The translations under genes and the position numbers were made by a program. The notes under the pieces are model-generated. The model searched no databases, was not told the DNA's origin, and saw only the letters and a program-made list of their open reading frames with translations. Positions 47,701-57,710 of a stretch of DNA of 64,000 nt are shown here, piece by piece. The stretch spans positions 9,238,938 to 9,302,937 of the forward strand of contig JAZAYU010000008.1 in NCBI GenBank assembly GCA_038501625.1, in the 5' to 3' direction. Source of the stretch: Corbicula japonica (Eukaryota; Mollusca; Bivalvia; Venerida; Cyrenidae). Numbering within the stretch: the first letter of the stretch is position 1; every line of letters begins with the position of its first letter.

Positions 47701-50700
47701 GGACGTAAATTTGCGCAAATCCAATTTTTCAAACAAAAAAAATATTATTATTGATATTTTACCGACCCGTTATCAATACCTTAATACTTAAACACGCGAG
47801 CTAATCATGTCAGTTGGCCCCCTGTCAATTTCCACTTCCTTTGTTAGTCAATTATCGGACCGCTGTTTATTCGGCACCGCTAATTGACACGGGACCCATT
47901 TGATCCATCTATATGGACCATTCATATCATAATTGGTATGTTAAATTTCGTATCTGTTTTATGGTCTAAAGTGTCAATTAATTGCGACACAGTTACACAA
48001 AAAAGTGAAGATAAATTAAAAACGAGATGACAACGATACTGTTTGGTAAAACGTGACCCGACCTAACTGCGCGGACTAAATTGTCGTTCAAGTTTTAAAG
48101 TAACGTTAAACCTATTCCAAAAGAAATGCAAACAGTTATAACTAATTTTATTTTCTTAATTAAACATAATTATTCGATACTTCAAATATATATCAAATAG
48201 CGATACGGGCAATTATATATAAAGTGTAGGTCCATTCGGACATAGCACATTTCGGATACGTATGTGGAACTTTTTGGTTAAATTTTGGCTTAGGTTTTAA
48301 ATTCGTGCACTGGCCCGAGCGCGAAATACGCGAAAATTAAGCCATCGCTAAATAAAATGATACTACAGTATTAAATGTATAATATTAATAATTTGAAACA
48401 TAATTGTCATATATAAACTGTAAAGTTCTTTCTTGAATTTTCTGTAATTTGCGAGTAATTTGCTCACCACAAAAATGCCAAGTTTAAGGGCAGTAATTAA
48501 AATTTGAAAGAATAAAAGAATGATAGATATTTAATTCTCCTAATTGACATAGTTTATTTCCAAATCATTTTAGTACATTAAGTTGTCTAGATAATTTTTT
48601 TACAAATGTCTGTGATATGTTTGTCAAATTGTAGTTTAAAATCTATTGTAACCCCTAGTAATTTATTAACATTTTCTTCACATTTAATAGTATTTCCTGC
48701 CAGATCAAAAGTATATTTCCATTAAAAGATTTTGCACCCACATCCAGGGCTTGAAATTTATCTGGATTTGCTTTATATGTATTATGCTTTATGTAATATC
48801 CAGGCGTAGTCTATAAGAAGTACCCTGTTACTACAAGATTAAGCATGTCCCTTTCAGTTATAAAAGGTAAATGTCCAATTTGATTCTTATGTTTCTCCCA
48901 GACATGGGGCGAATTACTTTTGAAAGTAATGCATTAAATTTAATTTAGCATTATTTGCCAAATTTGTGCTTTAAATTAAATTAGCATTACTATATTTTGA
49001 GAAAGTAATGCATTAAATTAACATTATTTCAAAAAGTAATGCATTAAATTAAGCATTATTTTACAAGTGAACTGACAAAAAAATAAAAAGTCAACTGTCA
49101 GTATATGTACAAAATGGATCATCTCCCAAAAAAATCACCCCAAAGTATAATATACAAAGTATCAGTCTGAAATGAAGATCTAAAGTGACACCTCAAGAAC
49201 TTATAACAAAACTATTCTCAGCATATATAGATTAATACAGGTTTAGCTTTTTTACACACTTTAGTTGTCTTTGACTTATTGCTGTTTTCACACATTTAGA
49301 GTGTTGTATTGACAAAGGACTACACTGTCAACTTATCTAATTAAATCATTATGTCACCTGCATCTGCATTATATGCTGATTTCCTGAAATCTGACATAGT
49401 CTCTAATATTTTACAATGACACTGATTCAGTAAGTATAATTTGGATAAATGGTTAGAAAAATAACTTCATTTGATTGTGAAAGTATGAGTCTTTTGCAAG
49501 GTTTAATTTAATTTCCATGCTATTTTATTTCAGAACAACATTTTTGGTATTTTGCACTGAACTTCAAATTTCTATCAGTAACATTTTCAGGAATATTTAA
49601 GTGTTTGACAATTGGAGGGAAATATCTTGTCCCAATGAATGTGTACACTAAAACAATTTAAAATAAAATAAAAGTGCTGTATTTGTTGACAGAGCTTTAT
49701 AGATCACTGGCTATTGATTTGTTTTAAATTTAGCATTTTCTTAAGACAACTAAGCTTAATATCTCATTGCTTAATCATAAAAAATGTTCAAACTTTACAA
49801 CATTTTGATGAAAAGACTTCACTTATAGTCTGTATCTTGTTTTACTAATAGTAAACACATGTCAAAATACTTAACTGTCATATACATGTTTTTTCTCTTG
49901 CTATAAATAAGATATGTAATAGACTTATAACATATTAAATATTTCGAGTATCATTGCATAAAAAGGTTACTGTTAATATAAATATAATTTAATAAAACGA
50001 ATCAACAAAATCCAATAGTAAACAAAATCCAATTATTGCTCAATAATGCTAAGCATTACAGCATTTTGGCAAAGGTAATGCATTAAATTAGCATTAAAAT
50101 AATGCTAAATCTGTTGCATTAATCATTACCTTGCATTACTGACAAAAAGTAATGCATTATTAATGCATTAGCATTAAAATTTAATTCGCCCCATGTCTGG
50201 TTTCTCCACCAAAAATTTTTAAGATTTGTTCTTTGTACTTTTTTATTTGATTACATCTGCTGTCTGACATCCTTTTATTTTGTTTTCTTTTTTTAGGTTT
50301 TATCCAGACGATGAACTGTCTTCCATTTTAACTAAGTTATGGGATTTGGATGATAACAAGTGCTATCCTGGAAAGGACTTTGGTATCGACCTGCAAAGTA
50401 TGTTTCTTCAACATTTTCAACTTCACACCAATAATACTCCGGAGCTGCTAAAATAAATAGTGTTAAGAGAAAAAAAATCACCTGCAAGGAAAAGCTATAT
50501 TCATGGACAAAACCATTTATTTTACAAAATCCTTACAAATTCAGCATTTTGTCTTTAAATAGATTTGTCTGGTATGGTTTTCCGTATTATCTTTTAATTA
50601 AATGTATGAAGTTACAACCTTGAAATTTTGCCTTCTTTATAATTTTGTATTTTAAGGGAGATGTGCAGGGTCGAGCAGGTGTACTCGGTAAAATCGTCAA

Positions 50701-53700
50701 CATGTCGATCTATGTAACACTGACGTGTACTTTTCACTAAACTCTACATTTCAAACCCTCCAGGAGGAAGTTTTCGGTTAATTTTACCATTTTACCGGAC
50801 CTGAAAACAATCCGCTGAAGAAATCCCTATACAAAAATACATTCTATATTTAGCGATCATTCTATATTTAGCTCATCGCTGAGCTTACTATTCATGGTGG
50901 CCCAAGCATTTTGAAACAAATGGCGACGTCGATAGTTGCCAAGGTACACCGTATGCATATTTTGGTTTAAGTGATCATGTGACAATCCCAAAAACCACCG
51001 CAGCTTTACGCGGGAAATACAAAAGTAGCTAACCTATGCGCGTCACATAGGATAGGAAACACCATTTCTATATCTTTTTTATAAACTATTGGTTTGAAAT
51101 ATTTCAGGTGTAAATCAATATTTGAGCTTCAAATTTTGATATTCAACTGATTAATAACCCTTTTTGCAAATCTGTTCCATTTATCAATCCTGCACATCTC
51201 TCTTTAAACCTGTTTCTGAAATTTGGTTGTTAACTGAATGTCCTTTTTTTGTCTGATCAAGATCTACACTGTTCAGTTTAGATTTATTAAGTTATTTCTG
51301 ACCATGATGAGACCAGCCTAGATTCAAATTAGATGGCACATGATGTCATACATGTATATGCTGGCCAATCTAAATCTACACTAGTCGCAAATCTGTTAAA
51401 ATATGTATAAATTGAGTAATTTTTTTATTCAAATTTAAGATTCTAGTTTTCAATGCTGCCATCAACACTGCAAAAAGTACATTTCTGTCAGCAAAAAAGT
51501 ATGTTCCGTATTGATTTGTATACTGCAATAATATGATTCAGTTACTGTTCCTTTATTACACAGGATATGTGTGTTCTACTAGAGAGTGTGTGGATCAAGC
51601 CCGACAACCTCTGTTCCAATGGCTGGAGGAAGAAAAAATCTTTGGCAGAGAAACTTACAAAAGTATTTACATGTATTGATGTCTCATTTATTTAAAACAT
51701 TACATAGGCTATTGCCTTGTTAGCCATTGAATATAATGTGATATAGGAATTAATTATGACTGAATATCACTTCACATTCAACAGTTCACTAATCAACAAG
51801 TATTTCATCATATGACCCCAATGTCAGTGTAATGTTTCATAACTCCCTATTATACATTCTTCCAACAAGCTGATTGATATTAATGATAAATAATATTACT
51901 ATTTAGAACAAAATATAATTGAACACTAAATTTAGGGAAAAAATTCATTTTCAAATTACCAATTGGGGATCAGTTATACATGTATTTTATAATATATGGT
52001 TAAAATATTGGCCATATAATAATGTCATTTTATTGGTATATAAATTTTTGTACAAGAAAACACTTAAATTCTTCAATTCTTTACTCCATCTGATGATATC
52101 CCATGTGCAACCTTTATAGATCCAGATCAGCCTGCACATTCATTAAGTTTGATCAGGATCTACACAGTTTCTTGGAGAGAAATAGCCTTATGAATCTCTA
52201 TAACTTCTAAGCATAGATCCCGATCAGATGTGCATTCCTTGGAGACGTGAATATTTGTTGGTTTAAATTAAATTAAATTCATGAAGTAAAGCATGTGTGT
52301 TTAACAGGACAATTTGCCAAAGAAAACTGGAAGAAGGGTGTTTACTGTTATGCAAGCCTCATGCAAGAAATTTAATATCTCAACAAATTTGGACTCCAGA
52401 ACAAAGAAAAAAATGAGACTTCAAAAGGACAGTTGCATAAAAATGACAGAAGTTGACCTAAACAATTACTTAAAGATCAGGGCCCAAGATCATAAAAACT
52501 AAGATTGGAGAAGAGTTGCCAATTCAGCCCGTCAGATGCTTGAGATATGAAACTGGTTTCCAGAATAAGTTTTATGATCTTGGGCACAGGTTGATAATTT
52601 CCTATTGTTTTTTTAAGCTTTCAGAGCTCTGTTAGATAACTACGAAATGCAGTGTGGCGAGCCGGAAGAAGTGACACTTGAGGAAAAAACTGAGAACCGA
52701 GCATTTATTAATGCTATTATGGAGACTCCAGTTATGAAAGAATGTCACAAATATCTTGTGGAGAAAGGCAAGGCCCAAGCTGATGTCAACAAGTTCAAAT
52801 GTCAGCTATACAACCTTTGGTTTATGTTAGTACGCAGGACTAAAGGTGACAGGTGAGATTCATAAACATGATATCTTATCTTTTAGAAATGCTTTGCCTT
52901 CCTTAGTTGGGAGATCCTAAACTACCAATTGATTAAAGGTTGTATCTTCAGCTCTTATGGGACAGTTAAATAACACATCCTAGGAAATTGTATGAAACAA
53001 CTATTTTAGTTGTTACACCTGTAGGTTGAAGTCTTTTCAAAGTCAGTTAACACTTAGGGTGAGAGGAGGGGGTCATGTTTAGAGTTGCGTGGTATAACCA
53101 GTAAACCAGTTACCATGGTAAAATGTCCAGCAGTACAATACCACGTTATCATCTCAGAAAACCAGTATTTTGTCAGAATAATCCTTTTTTGCTTTTCACT
53201 TCAAAATATTCTCGGAGTTTCCCATTTTTAAGTCCAAAAATAAATAGTTCTTCTTGATTTTTAACCAGGTTTTCCGAAGGAAAAATCCTGGTTATTTGAT
53301 TGGGGTATGTCGGTGGGCGGCAGGTGGGTGTAAACAATTTCTTCTGTGCGCAACTCCTCCTACATTTCTCAACAGATTTCAACCAGACTTTCACAGAAGT
53401 ATTGTCATGAAGTGCCCTGGTGTATATTGTCAGGGTTTGACCAAAGGTTCAAGGTTAAGGTCACTTTTGCTTAAAATAGAAATTCAGTTTCTGCTTTTAT
53501 AACGAGTTTGCTTTGGCTTATTGACTCCAAACTTGGTGTATGAGTAGCTTATATCAAAAGGCAGCTTGGTATTTCTACCCAGGTGTCTTTGATCAAGGTC
53601 AAGGTGACTGTTGCTAAAAATAGAAATTCAGTGTCCACTCAATTACTTGAGTTTGCTTTGGCCTATTGACTCCAAACTTAATGTATGGGTAGCTTATATC

Positions 53701-56700
53701 AAGATGCAGCTTGGGATTGCTACCCAGATGTCTTTGATAAAGGTCACTGTTGCTAAAAATAGAAATTCATTTTCCACTTAATAACTTGTGTTTGTTTTGG
53801 CCTATTGACTCCAAACTTGGTGTATGAGTAGCTTATATCAAAAGGCAGCTTGGGATTGCTACCCAGGTGTCTTTGATCAAGGTTAAGTTCACTGTTGCTA
53901 AAAATAGAAATTCATTTTCCACTTAATAATTTGAGTTTGCTTTGGCCTATTGAGTCCAGACTTGGTGTATGGGTAGCTTATATCAAGAGGCAGCTTGGGA
54001 TTGCTACCCAGGTGTCTGTATTCAAGGTCAAGGTCACTGTTGCTTAAAATAGAAATTCAGTTTCCACTTAATTAGTAATACTTGAGTTTGCTTTGGCCTG
54101 TTGACTCCAAACTTGGTGTATGGGTAGCTTATATCAAGAGGCAGCTAGATTTTGCTACCTACATGTCTGTGGTCAATGTCACTGTTGCTAAAAGTAGAAA
54201 TTCAGTTTCTACTAAATTACTTGAGTTTGCTTTTGCCTATTGACTCGATCCACACTTGGTTTATGGGGAGCTTATATCAAGAGGCTGCTTGGGGTTGATA
54301 CCCAGGTGTCTGTGATCAAGGTCAAGGTCACTGTTGCTAAAAATAGACATTCAGTTTCAGCTTAATAACTTGAGTTTGCTTTGGCTTATTGAATCAAAAT
54401 TTGGAATATTGGTATTGTACTGTACTTCAATGTGTTCTGTTCTACCTTCATTTTGTGTATTTTAGAATCAGGTGAGCGATTTAGGGCCAATTGGCCCTCA
54501 TGTCAATGTATAATGTTATGCCCCTGGTCATCGGTCCATCCGTTTGTTTGCAATTTTGTGTCTCCTTATTTAAGTAGATATAAAAGGGAGAATACTCTGT
54601 TATTATAAAACTTTGTTTCTTTTTCACATTATGTATATCTGCTTACTTTAAAAACACATTTGTGCTCGGCCATCAGTCAGGAAAATGAAAACCTGGTTCT
54701 GTGACAATTTCCTGCCACATGTGTTTATGATAAATTTTTAAGTATTAAAAGAGTCAACAGTCAGCTCTAGTCTGTACCCTCTAAGCCTCACACTTCTCTA
54801 CTTTAAACTGGCCAAAGAAATTTATAATGAAATATTTCAAGGTCAATTAAAAGACGGTCTTGATTCATAAAACTTGCCTAACAATTATTTTAAATCGATC
54901 TAGAGAAGTGGTCACATAAAACCCATGAATGTACTGCAGAATGGCCATTTTAACAATTGGTTGTGTCAATTAGTTTTAGTCAAGCACGCCTGGTGTTTAC
55001 ATAAAAAATATGGCACCGCCCTTACTTACATATAGGAATGTGAGATTAACTGGCCCTGTATCTTTTCTACACAAATTGCTCATAGGATATAAGTGTTATT
55101 CATCAAATTAACAGTTAAGTATTTTGTTTTGCAGGGACTTTGATTCAAGCAGTTTTGAGCACGTGTTTGTTGGTGAATATCGCAATAATGAATTCATCGG
55201 TCTGCACAACTGGATACAGATCTATCTGCAGGAGAAGGCTGGCAACATGGACTACCACGGCTACTTTAGGAGAGACACTGTAAGCAGCTAGGTCAACACT
55301 CAACTGATACTTCCTATCTACAGATTGAGCTTTTTTAATTTGAAATTAGAATAGTGCAAGACAGGTTAATATGACCAAAGGAACATGAATTTCTATATAA
55401 AAAAACATCTGGAAACCACATATGTGACATTTGACACTTAATGTCTACAATGAAACCTGCCTTAGCAGCCACCTGCGAATAGCAACCACCTGTCCTAAAC
55501 AGCCAGTTTGAATATAACCTAACCTGACATTTTGTTCTAATTATGTCTTTAACAGCCACCTATGTTCAGCAGCCACTTTTTGTCACTCCCTTGGGTGGCT
55601 GCTAAAGACAGGTTTGACTGTATATAAAAAGCACTTGGCATTTTATTTTTTTATTAATCATATAGTGTCAAATGTCATATATGTGGTATTGGTATGTTTT
55701 TCTGTTATGGAAATATGTGATGTGATAATATCCGTCTAGATATAATTGGTTTGGAATTTACATTTCTTCAGGTTCTGATTACATCTACTGGAGTATCACT
55801 ACCGGGTATATTTCACATGGGTTTGAATCTTTGAATGTTTTTGCTTTGGAAAAAGCAAAAAAGCAAACAGAGGAAAATTTTACCATATTTTCACTTATGG
55901 GAACAATACATTTGAATTTATATACCAGTATATACGAAAACTCACATTCCAAGACATTTTTTTTATTAAATGCTGAAAATAATTTGCTTGCATGTTTTAA
56001 TGATTTTATTTATTTCCTTCAGATAAAGGATGATGAGTATCCCAGACTGTTGGCACTGCAGTTCACATATCGAGGTGCTGACGGGGGAACAAAAGAAAAA
56101 CCAATCTGCAGTACATTCCTAGGGAGTAGTCCTGAGTTTGAGATTGCAGCGTACACAATCTGTTTCTTTACAAAACAGGTAACAACAAACCTACCATTAA
56201 TTCTTTACTCCATGTAATAAACAGGTTTTTTCCTGTTTGCAACCAGTGTAAATCCAAATCAGCTGACACATACGAAAGAGGTGCCGACTGATCTGGATCT
56301 ACATTGATTGCTTCTGTTCAGTTATAAATAACATGATGTAAAAGTGAACAGTATGGATCCTGATCAGGATCTATTCTGTTCACCCACAGAATAAGAACCT
56401 TATCTCACAGAGTAAAGGGTTAAGATCATGTCTTGTTCAAAGCAATCTTTTACTGTCCTTCTTACAGTTTTACACATTAAATTATCTTAAAAATAAAGTC
56501 CATCAGAAGTCCCAAAGATGGTTTCAAACTTAAATAAAGACTCCAAGTATCAAGTTTCATAGAAGCTCGTAACACTGGGTTATTGGTGCATTTGCTAATT
56601 AGCATCTTAACACTTTTTGTGTTTACATTTTTTATTGTGTTTTTTCAGCTTTTAACAAGCTATAATTCAATTTATAAAGAAGTTACAGTTAGCAGAATGT

Positions 56701-57108
56701 TTCAGCTTGTATTTCTTTCAGGAAAGAGAAGATTTAAAATAAATCAGTGAGATTTGTGGCATCATAGTCACCACATTGCTGCTGTCAAGAATAAGGTTAC
56801 TGTGGACTAACATAGGTCCAAAGACAAGTCACTGATAGATTAGAACATAAGAATTTAACATATATGTATACTAGAGGACAAGGTAGAAAGGGACAACTTT
56901 TGCATATCTTACTGATTCGCTAAAGTATGTTGTGTAACAGAAGTCACACACTATGTGATGTTATCTTTCTTTCATAATGTAAGAAATGTTAATTTTCTTT
57001 CAGGGTATAACAGATGTACAGCTCGGGGAATACGAGGTAGAAATTGCTTGTATGCCACTTGGGGACAAGAGTGTTGGCACAGCCTATATAAAGGCAGCCA
57101 GTATGTAG
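33525..57108 (+). CDS. EndoU-family endoribonuclease (7 exons, whole gene)
   Basis: Plus-strand spliced gene. Exons: 33525-33568 (predicted), 50297-50397, 51564-51662, 52618-52852, 55135-55279, 56023-56178, 57004-57108. Phases join to 885 nt, 294 residues plus stop. The EndoU/XendoU domain fills almost the whole protein (about 16-294). Signatures: [13 protein letters not shown] (H169), [13 protein letters not shown] (H184), and K232/K234 before [11 protein letters not shown], corresponding to the two catalytic histidines and lysine of the family. These Mn2+-dependent enzymes cut RNA at uridines leaving 2',3'-cyclic phosphates. XendoU releases intron-encoded snoRNAs; other animal members act in RNA decay. 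No signal peptide is seen, so a cytosolic or nuclear protein is likely. The N-terminal somatomedin-B domains of vertebrate ENDOU are absent. Confidence 0.92.
34198..36079. mobile_element. Middle element of nest, TTA TSD (Harbinger-like)
   Basis: Inverted ends of about 33 bp: GGCCAAATAAAAA with GTGGTTCAGGAAA, and the complement TTTCCTGAACCACAGC ending TTGGCC. TTA flanks both sides, as in PIF/Harbinger elements. It holds its own foldback (GGAGGGTAGGTAGGGATTTT near 34250 and the complement near 34405) and the 35001-35962 insertion. Confidence 0.75.
35001..35962. mobile_element. Innermost element of nest, TA TSD (pogo-like)
   Basis: Ends CACTGCAGCTCCGTTATATC and GATATAATGATGTTGCAGTG with TA on both sides. 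Terminal GTTATATCGCG motifs resemble pogo/Tigger-type ends and those of 60287-61426. Two frames (35118-35375, 35362-35634) are open, but I recognise neither a DDE nor a CENP-B domain. It contains a perfect hairpin GCAAAAACAAATAG near 35850. Confidence 0.78.
36270..36450. repeat. Dispersed GATCTGGATCTACACTG repeat
   Basis: Carries GTTCTACACAGTTTG, TGTGTAGATCCTGATCAGAT, AGCTGATCTGGATCTACGCT and ATGGAGTTAATGGTTAA. Confidence 0.65.
36697..37949. mobile_element. hAT-like non-autonomous element, copy B
   Basis: 1253 bp with ends CAGGGGTTCTAAAAT and ATTTTAGAATCCCTG and a perfect 8-bp target duplication CAATCAGG (36689-36696, 37950-37957). It shows the site that is empty of the 30194-31165 element. 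A short internal duplication lies near 36783-36900 (ATTGGTCATGAATAGTGGCC twice). No intact transposase. Confidence 0.92.
38399..39596. mobile_element. 1.2-kb near-perfect palindromic element
   Basis: Left arm 38399-38884 (486 bp) and right arm 39112-39596 (485 bp) are near-perfect complements with a 227-bp spacer. Ends CAGGGGGTCCAACGTATTTG and the complement. TTTAT flanks both sides (38394-38398, 39597-39601). Transcribed from EndoU intron 1, the arms would form a long double-stranded RNA hairpin. No transposase; the frame at 38784-38999 is not recognised. Confidence 0.93.
40130..41119. repeat. 174-bp tandem units
   Basis: GGTTAAAGTTTGC recurs every 173-175 bp. Because 174 is divisible by 3, frames stay open and give repeated short peptides; this is not a gene. 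The same unit continues at 43653-44400 and 45925-46110. Confidence 0.85.
41706..41743. repeat. Interstitial telomere-type repeat
   Basis: Short CCCTAA/CTAACC runs at 41707-41738 and again at 41863-41886 between tandem units. They sit inside a mobile element and do not mark a chromosome end. Confidence 0.7.
41900..43330. repeat. 145-bp tandem array
   Basis: AGGTCACTG recurs at about 42009, 42154, 42299, 42444, 42589, 42734 and 42886. Each unit has TGTCATGAAACTTGGTCAGG and CTAAAAATAGAATTTTCTTG. It ends with a hairpin GGGCCATCATGGCCC and CTCTGG at about 43331-43350, the pattern of a Helitron 3' end, so a further element may end here. Confidence 0.88.
44631..45690. repeat. Evolving low-complexity array 1, G-poor
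   Basis: About 165 bp of ACTAT pentamers, then about 135 bp of ACTAC pentamers, then CACCA/CACCC repeats (44936-45385) and CAA-rich repeats (45386-45650), ending in ACTAT again. The plus strand has almost no G for about 1 kb, so the minus strand is G-rich. Long open frames through it are artefacts of periodicity. Confidence 0.95.
46380..47290. repeat. Evolving low-complexity array 2, G-poor
   Basis: Same order as array 1: ACTAT (46380-46440), ACACC (46441-46490), CACCA/CACCC (46491-46680), CAA-rich (46681-47250) and an ACTAT end. Same flanks: TTGAAAGTGTTGAGTGGT before and TATAGGTGGGCAGGG after. Confidence 0.95.
47635..48368. mobile_element. TA-flanked TIR element in the LINE
   Basis: 734 bp, ends CTGTGGTATCATTTAATTTC and the complement ending AATGATACTACAG, with TA on both sides (47633-47634, 48369-48370). 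LINE sequence continues directly on either side. No transposase; non-autonomous. Confidence 0.83.
48899..50199. mobile_element. hAT-like element, perfect 8-bp TSD, beside EndoU exon 2
   Basis: 1301 bp, ends CAGACATGGGGCGAATTA and TAATTCGCCCCATGTCTG, flanked by GTTTCTCC on both sides (48891-48898, 50200-50207). Both ends are packed with AAAGTAATGCATTAAATTA-type repeats in inverted orientation. No transposase seen. Its right end is 98 bp from the exon 2 acceptor of the EndoU gene. Confidence 0.93.
50297..50397 (+). CDS. EndoU gene exon 2
   Basis: 101 nt after TTCTTTTTTTAG and before GTATGT. It encodes [33 protein letters not shown] (residues 16-48). This is the start of the EndoU fold (LWDxDxN...PGxDF). 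A hAT-like element ends only 98 bp upstream of the acceptor. Confidence 0.95.
50398..51563 (+). other. EndoU gene intron 2
   Basis: 1.2 kb; a dispersed repeat lies at 51250-51425 (GATCAAGATCTACACTGTTC). The rest (50400-51240) is unremarkable. Confidence 0.6.
51564..51662 (+). CDS. EndoU gene exon 3
   Basis: 99 nt between TTACACAG and GTATTT. It encodes [33 protein letters not shown] (residues 49-81), matching the domain segment with A-x-x-PLF. Confidence 0.93.
51663..52617 (+). other. EndoU gene intron 3
   Basis: Holds a dispersed repeat (52078-52250, CTTTACTCCATCTGATG, GATCAGGATCTACACAG) and the deleted foldback element at 52492-52585. The frames at 51919-52119 and 52314-52502 are not genes. 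Confidence 0.6.
52492..52585. mobile_element. Foldback MITE, family A, internally deleted
   Basis: 94 bp. Both outer arms are kept (GCCCAAGATCATAAAAACTA and TTTTATGATCTTGGGC), but the central palindrome is largely lost. It ends 32 bp before the exon 4 acceptor. Confidence 0.78.
52618..52852 (+). CDS. EndoU gene exon 4
   Basis: 235 nt between TTTTTTAAG and GTGAGA. It encodes [20 protein letters not shown] through [13 protein letters not shown] (residues 82-159), the helical part of the domain with FINAI and LWFxxYxR-like motifs. The AAG acceptor keeps frame; the nearby CAG acceptor 7 bases later would bring an immediate stop. A deleted foldback element ends 33 bp upstream (52585), close to the branch point. 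Confidence 0.94.
52853..55134 (+). other. EndoU gene intron 4
   Basis: 2.3 kb, mainly the Helentron-like element at 53265-54502 plus a short related fragment (54516-54700). No exon seen. Confidence 0.6.
53265..54502 (+). mobile_element. Helentron-like element with 143-bp tandem core, copy 2
   Basis: 5' hairpin AACCAGGTTTTCCGAAGG...CCTGGTT, then a GGTGGGCGGCAGG segment, seven units of about 142-145 bp (TAAAAATAGAAATTCA at about 53475, 53616, 53755, 53898, 54043, 54193, 54339), and a 3' hairpin AGGGCCAATTGGCCCT at 54483-54498. Same family as 9908-11281 in YTHDC1 intron 13, in the opposite orientation on the plus strand. Confidence 0.78.
55135..55279 (+). CDS. EndoU gene exon 5 (two catalytic histidines)
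   Basis: 145 nt between GTTTTGCAG and GTAAGC. It encodes residues 160-208 with [29 protein letters not shown]169 and H184 match the catalytic pair of XendoU. Confidence 0.97.
55415..55689. mobile_element. Nested inverted-repeat element in EndoU intron 5
   Basis: Outer arms CCACATATGTGACATTTGAC (55418) and the complement near 55667-55689. Inner arms AAACCTGCCTTAGCAGCCAC and GTGGCTGCTAAAGACAGGTT at 55450-55472 and 55594-55617. Probably a small MITE. Confidence 0.72.
56023..56178 (+). CDS. EndoU gene exon 6
   Basis: 156 nt between TTCCTTCAG and GTAACA. It encodes [20 protein letters not shown] and [20 protein letters not shown] (residues 209-260). It contains the lysine before [11 protein letters not shown], the likely third catalytic residue. 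Open frame extends upstream into the intron, but the splice acceptor marks the real start. Confidence 0.96.
56179..57003 (+). other. EndoU gene intron 6
   Basis: Dispersed repeat at 56198-56423 (CTTTACTCCATG ... CAGAGTAAAGGGTTAA, inverted ends). The remainder is unremarkable. Confidence 0.6.
57004..57108 (+). CDS. EndoU gene exon 7 (C-terminus)
   Basis: 105 nt after TTTCTTTCAG, ending at TAG. It encodes [34 protein letters not shown] (residues 261-294). The GTAYIxAAS ending matches the final strand of EndoU domains. Confidence 0.95.
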   Translation, partial: GITDVQLGEYEVEIACMPLGDKSVGTAYIKAASM

Positions 57109-57710
57109 ATACTCAACCTTTGGACCAGCTGTTTCAACTATGCATATCTTATTCTATAGATTTAGTTATTTTTGTAGTGGGTGTTAGGATACTTTGGTAT
57201 TTTATTTCATGCATTTCTGAACAAATGTTGCTGACACGATGATGAAATTTGTGTTATTTTTGGCATATTTTCTCGTATCATTGTAGTCTAAAAAAATTGT
57301 CCCCCTTTAAATTACTTACATTTTACACAGGAAAGAAAACTTTTTAGCTTAAGGTGGGATTTTGTTTGTTATTGTGTAGTATGTCTTTCAAAATACCAGT
57401 TTCTGTTAATTTTTCTGTTATTTTATGTCATGAGATTATAAAGCTGTGTTTGTAATGTCTACATAGTAGTGAAATTAGTGGATAATTAAAAAAATAATTA
57501 TTTAAGATTTTGTCATCAGCTAAGGTATAAAGCCTATTAAGTTCTGAATATAAAATTAAGATTTTGCATAGAAATGTTTTGAACAACATTGAAAGAAAAA
57601 CAACATCTTAAGGAGATAAAGTGAGCTGCTAAAGATGTATCAATTTGTTGTAGAATTGTTTATTTGCTGTGTTTAAAAAAAGTAACAATAAAAGCACTTA
57701 AAGTTTTCAT
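57109..57710 (+). other. EndoU gene 3' UTR
   Basis: AT-rich sequence after the stop. A poly(A) signal AATAAA lies at 57687-57692 and another at about 57944. The transcript end is inferred. Confidence 0.5.

Larger units (their letters stand above)
39790..48800 (-). pseudogene. Degenerate LINE reverse transcriptase, interrupted
   Basis: Minus-strand non-LTR retrotransposon, C-terminal part of ORF2. Pieces in order: 48795-48430 ([47 protein letters not shown], with two frameshifts and in-frame stops), 48430-48371 ([15 protein letters not shown]), 47632-47560 ([19 protein letters not shown]), 40045-39790 ([19 protein letters not shown], then CLCSFC and TGA). These are standard motifs of CR1/Jockey-type elements, ending in a Cys-x-Cys-x2-Cys tail. 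The interruptions are at 47635-48368 and 40046-47558. Not functional. Confidence 0.88.
33569..50296 (+). other. EndoU gene intron 1 (16.7 kb of nested transposons)
   Basis: Between predicted exon 1 and exon 2. Contains, in order: nested stack 33989-36217, dispersed repeat 36270-36450, hAT copy B 36697-37949, 1.2-kb palindrome 38399-39596, LINE fragments and Helentron-like stack 39790-48800, and hAT 48899-50199. No further coding exon of a host gene is supported. Confidence 0.6.

Noticed and set aside
55831..56217. 128-residue frame read as one exon
   Set aside because: Only 56023-56178 is coding. The upstream part is an intron ending in TTCCTTCAG, and the family alignment starts at IKDDEYP.
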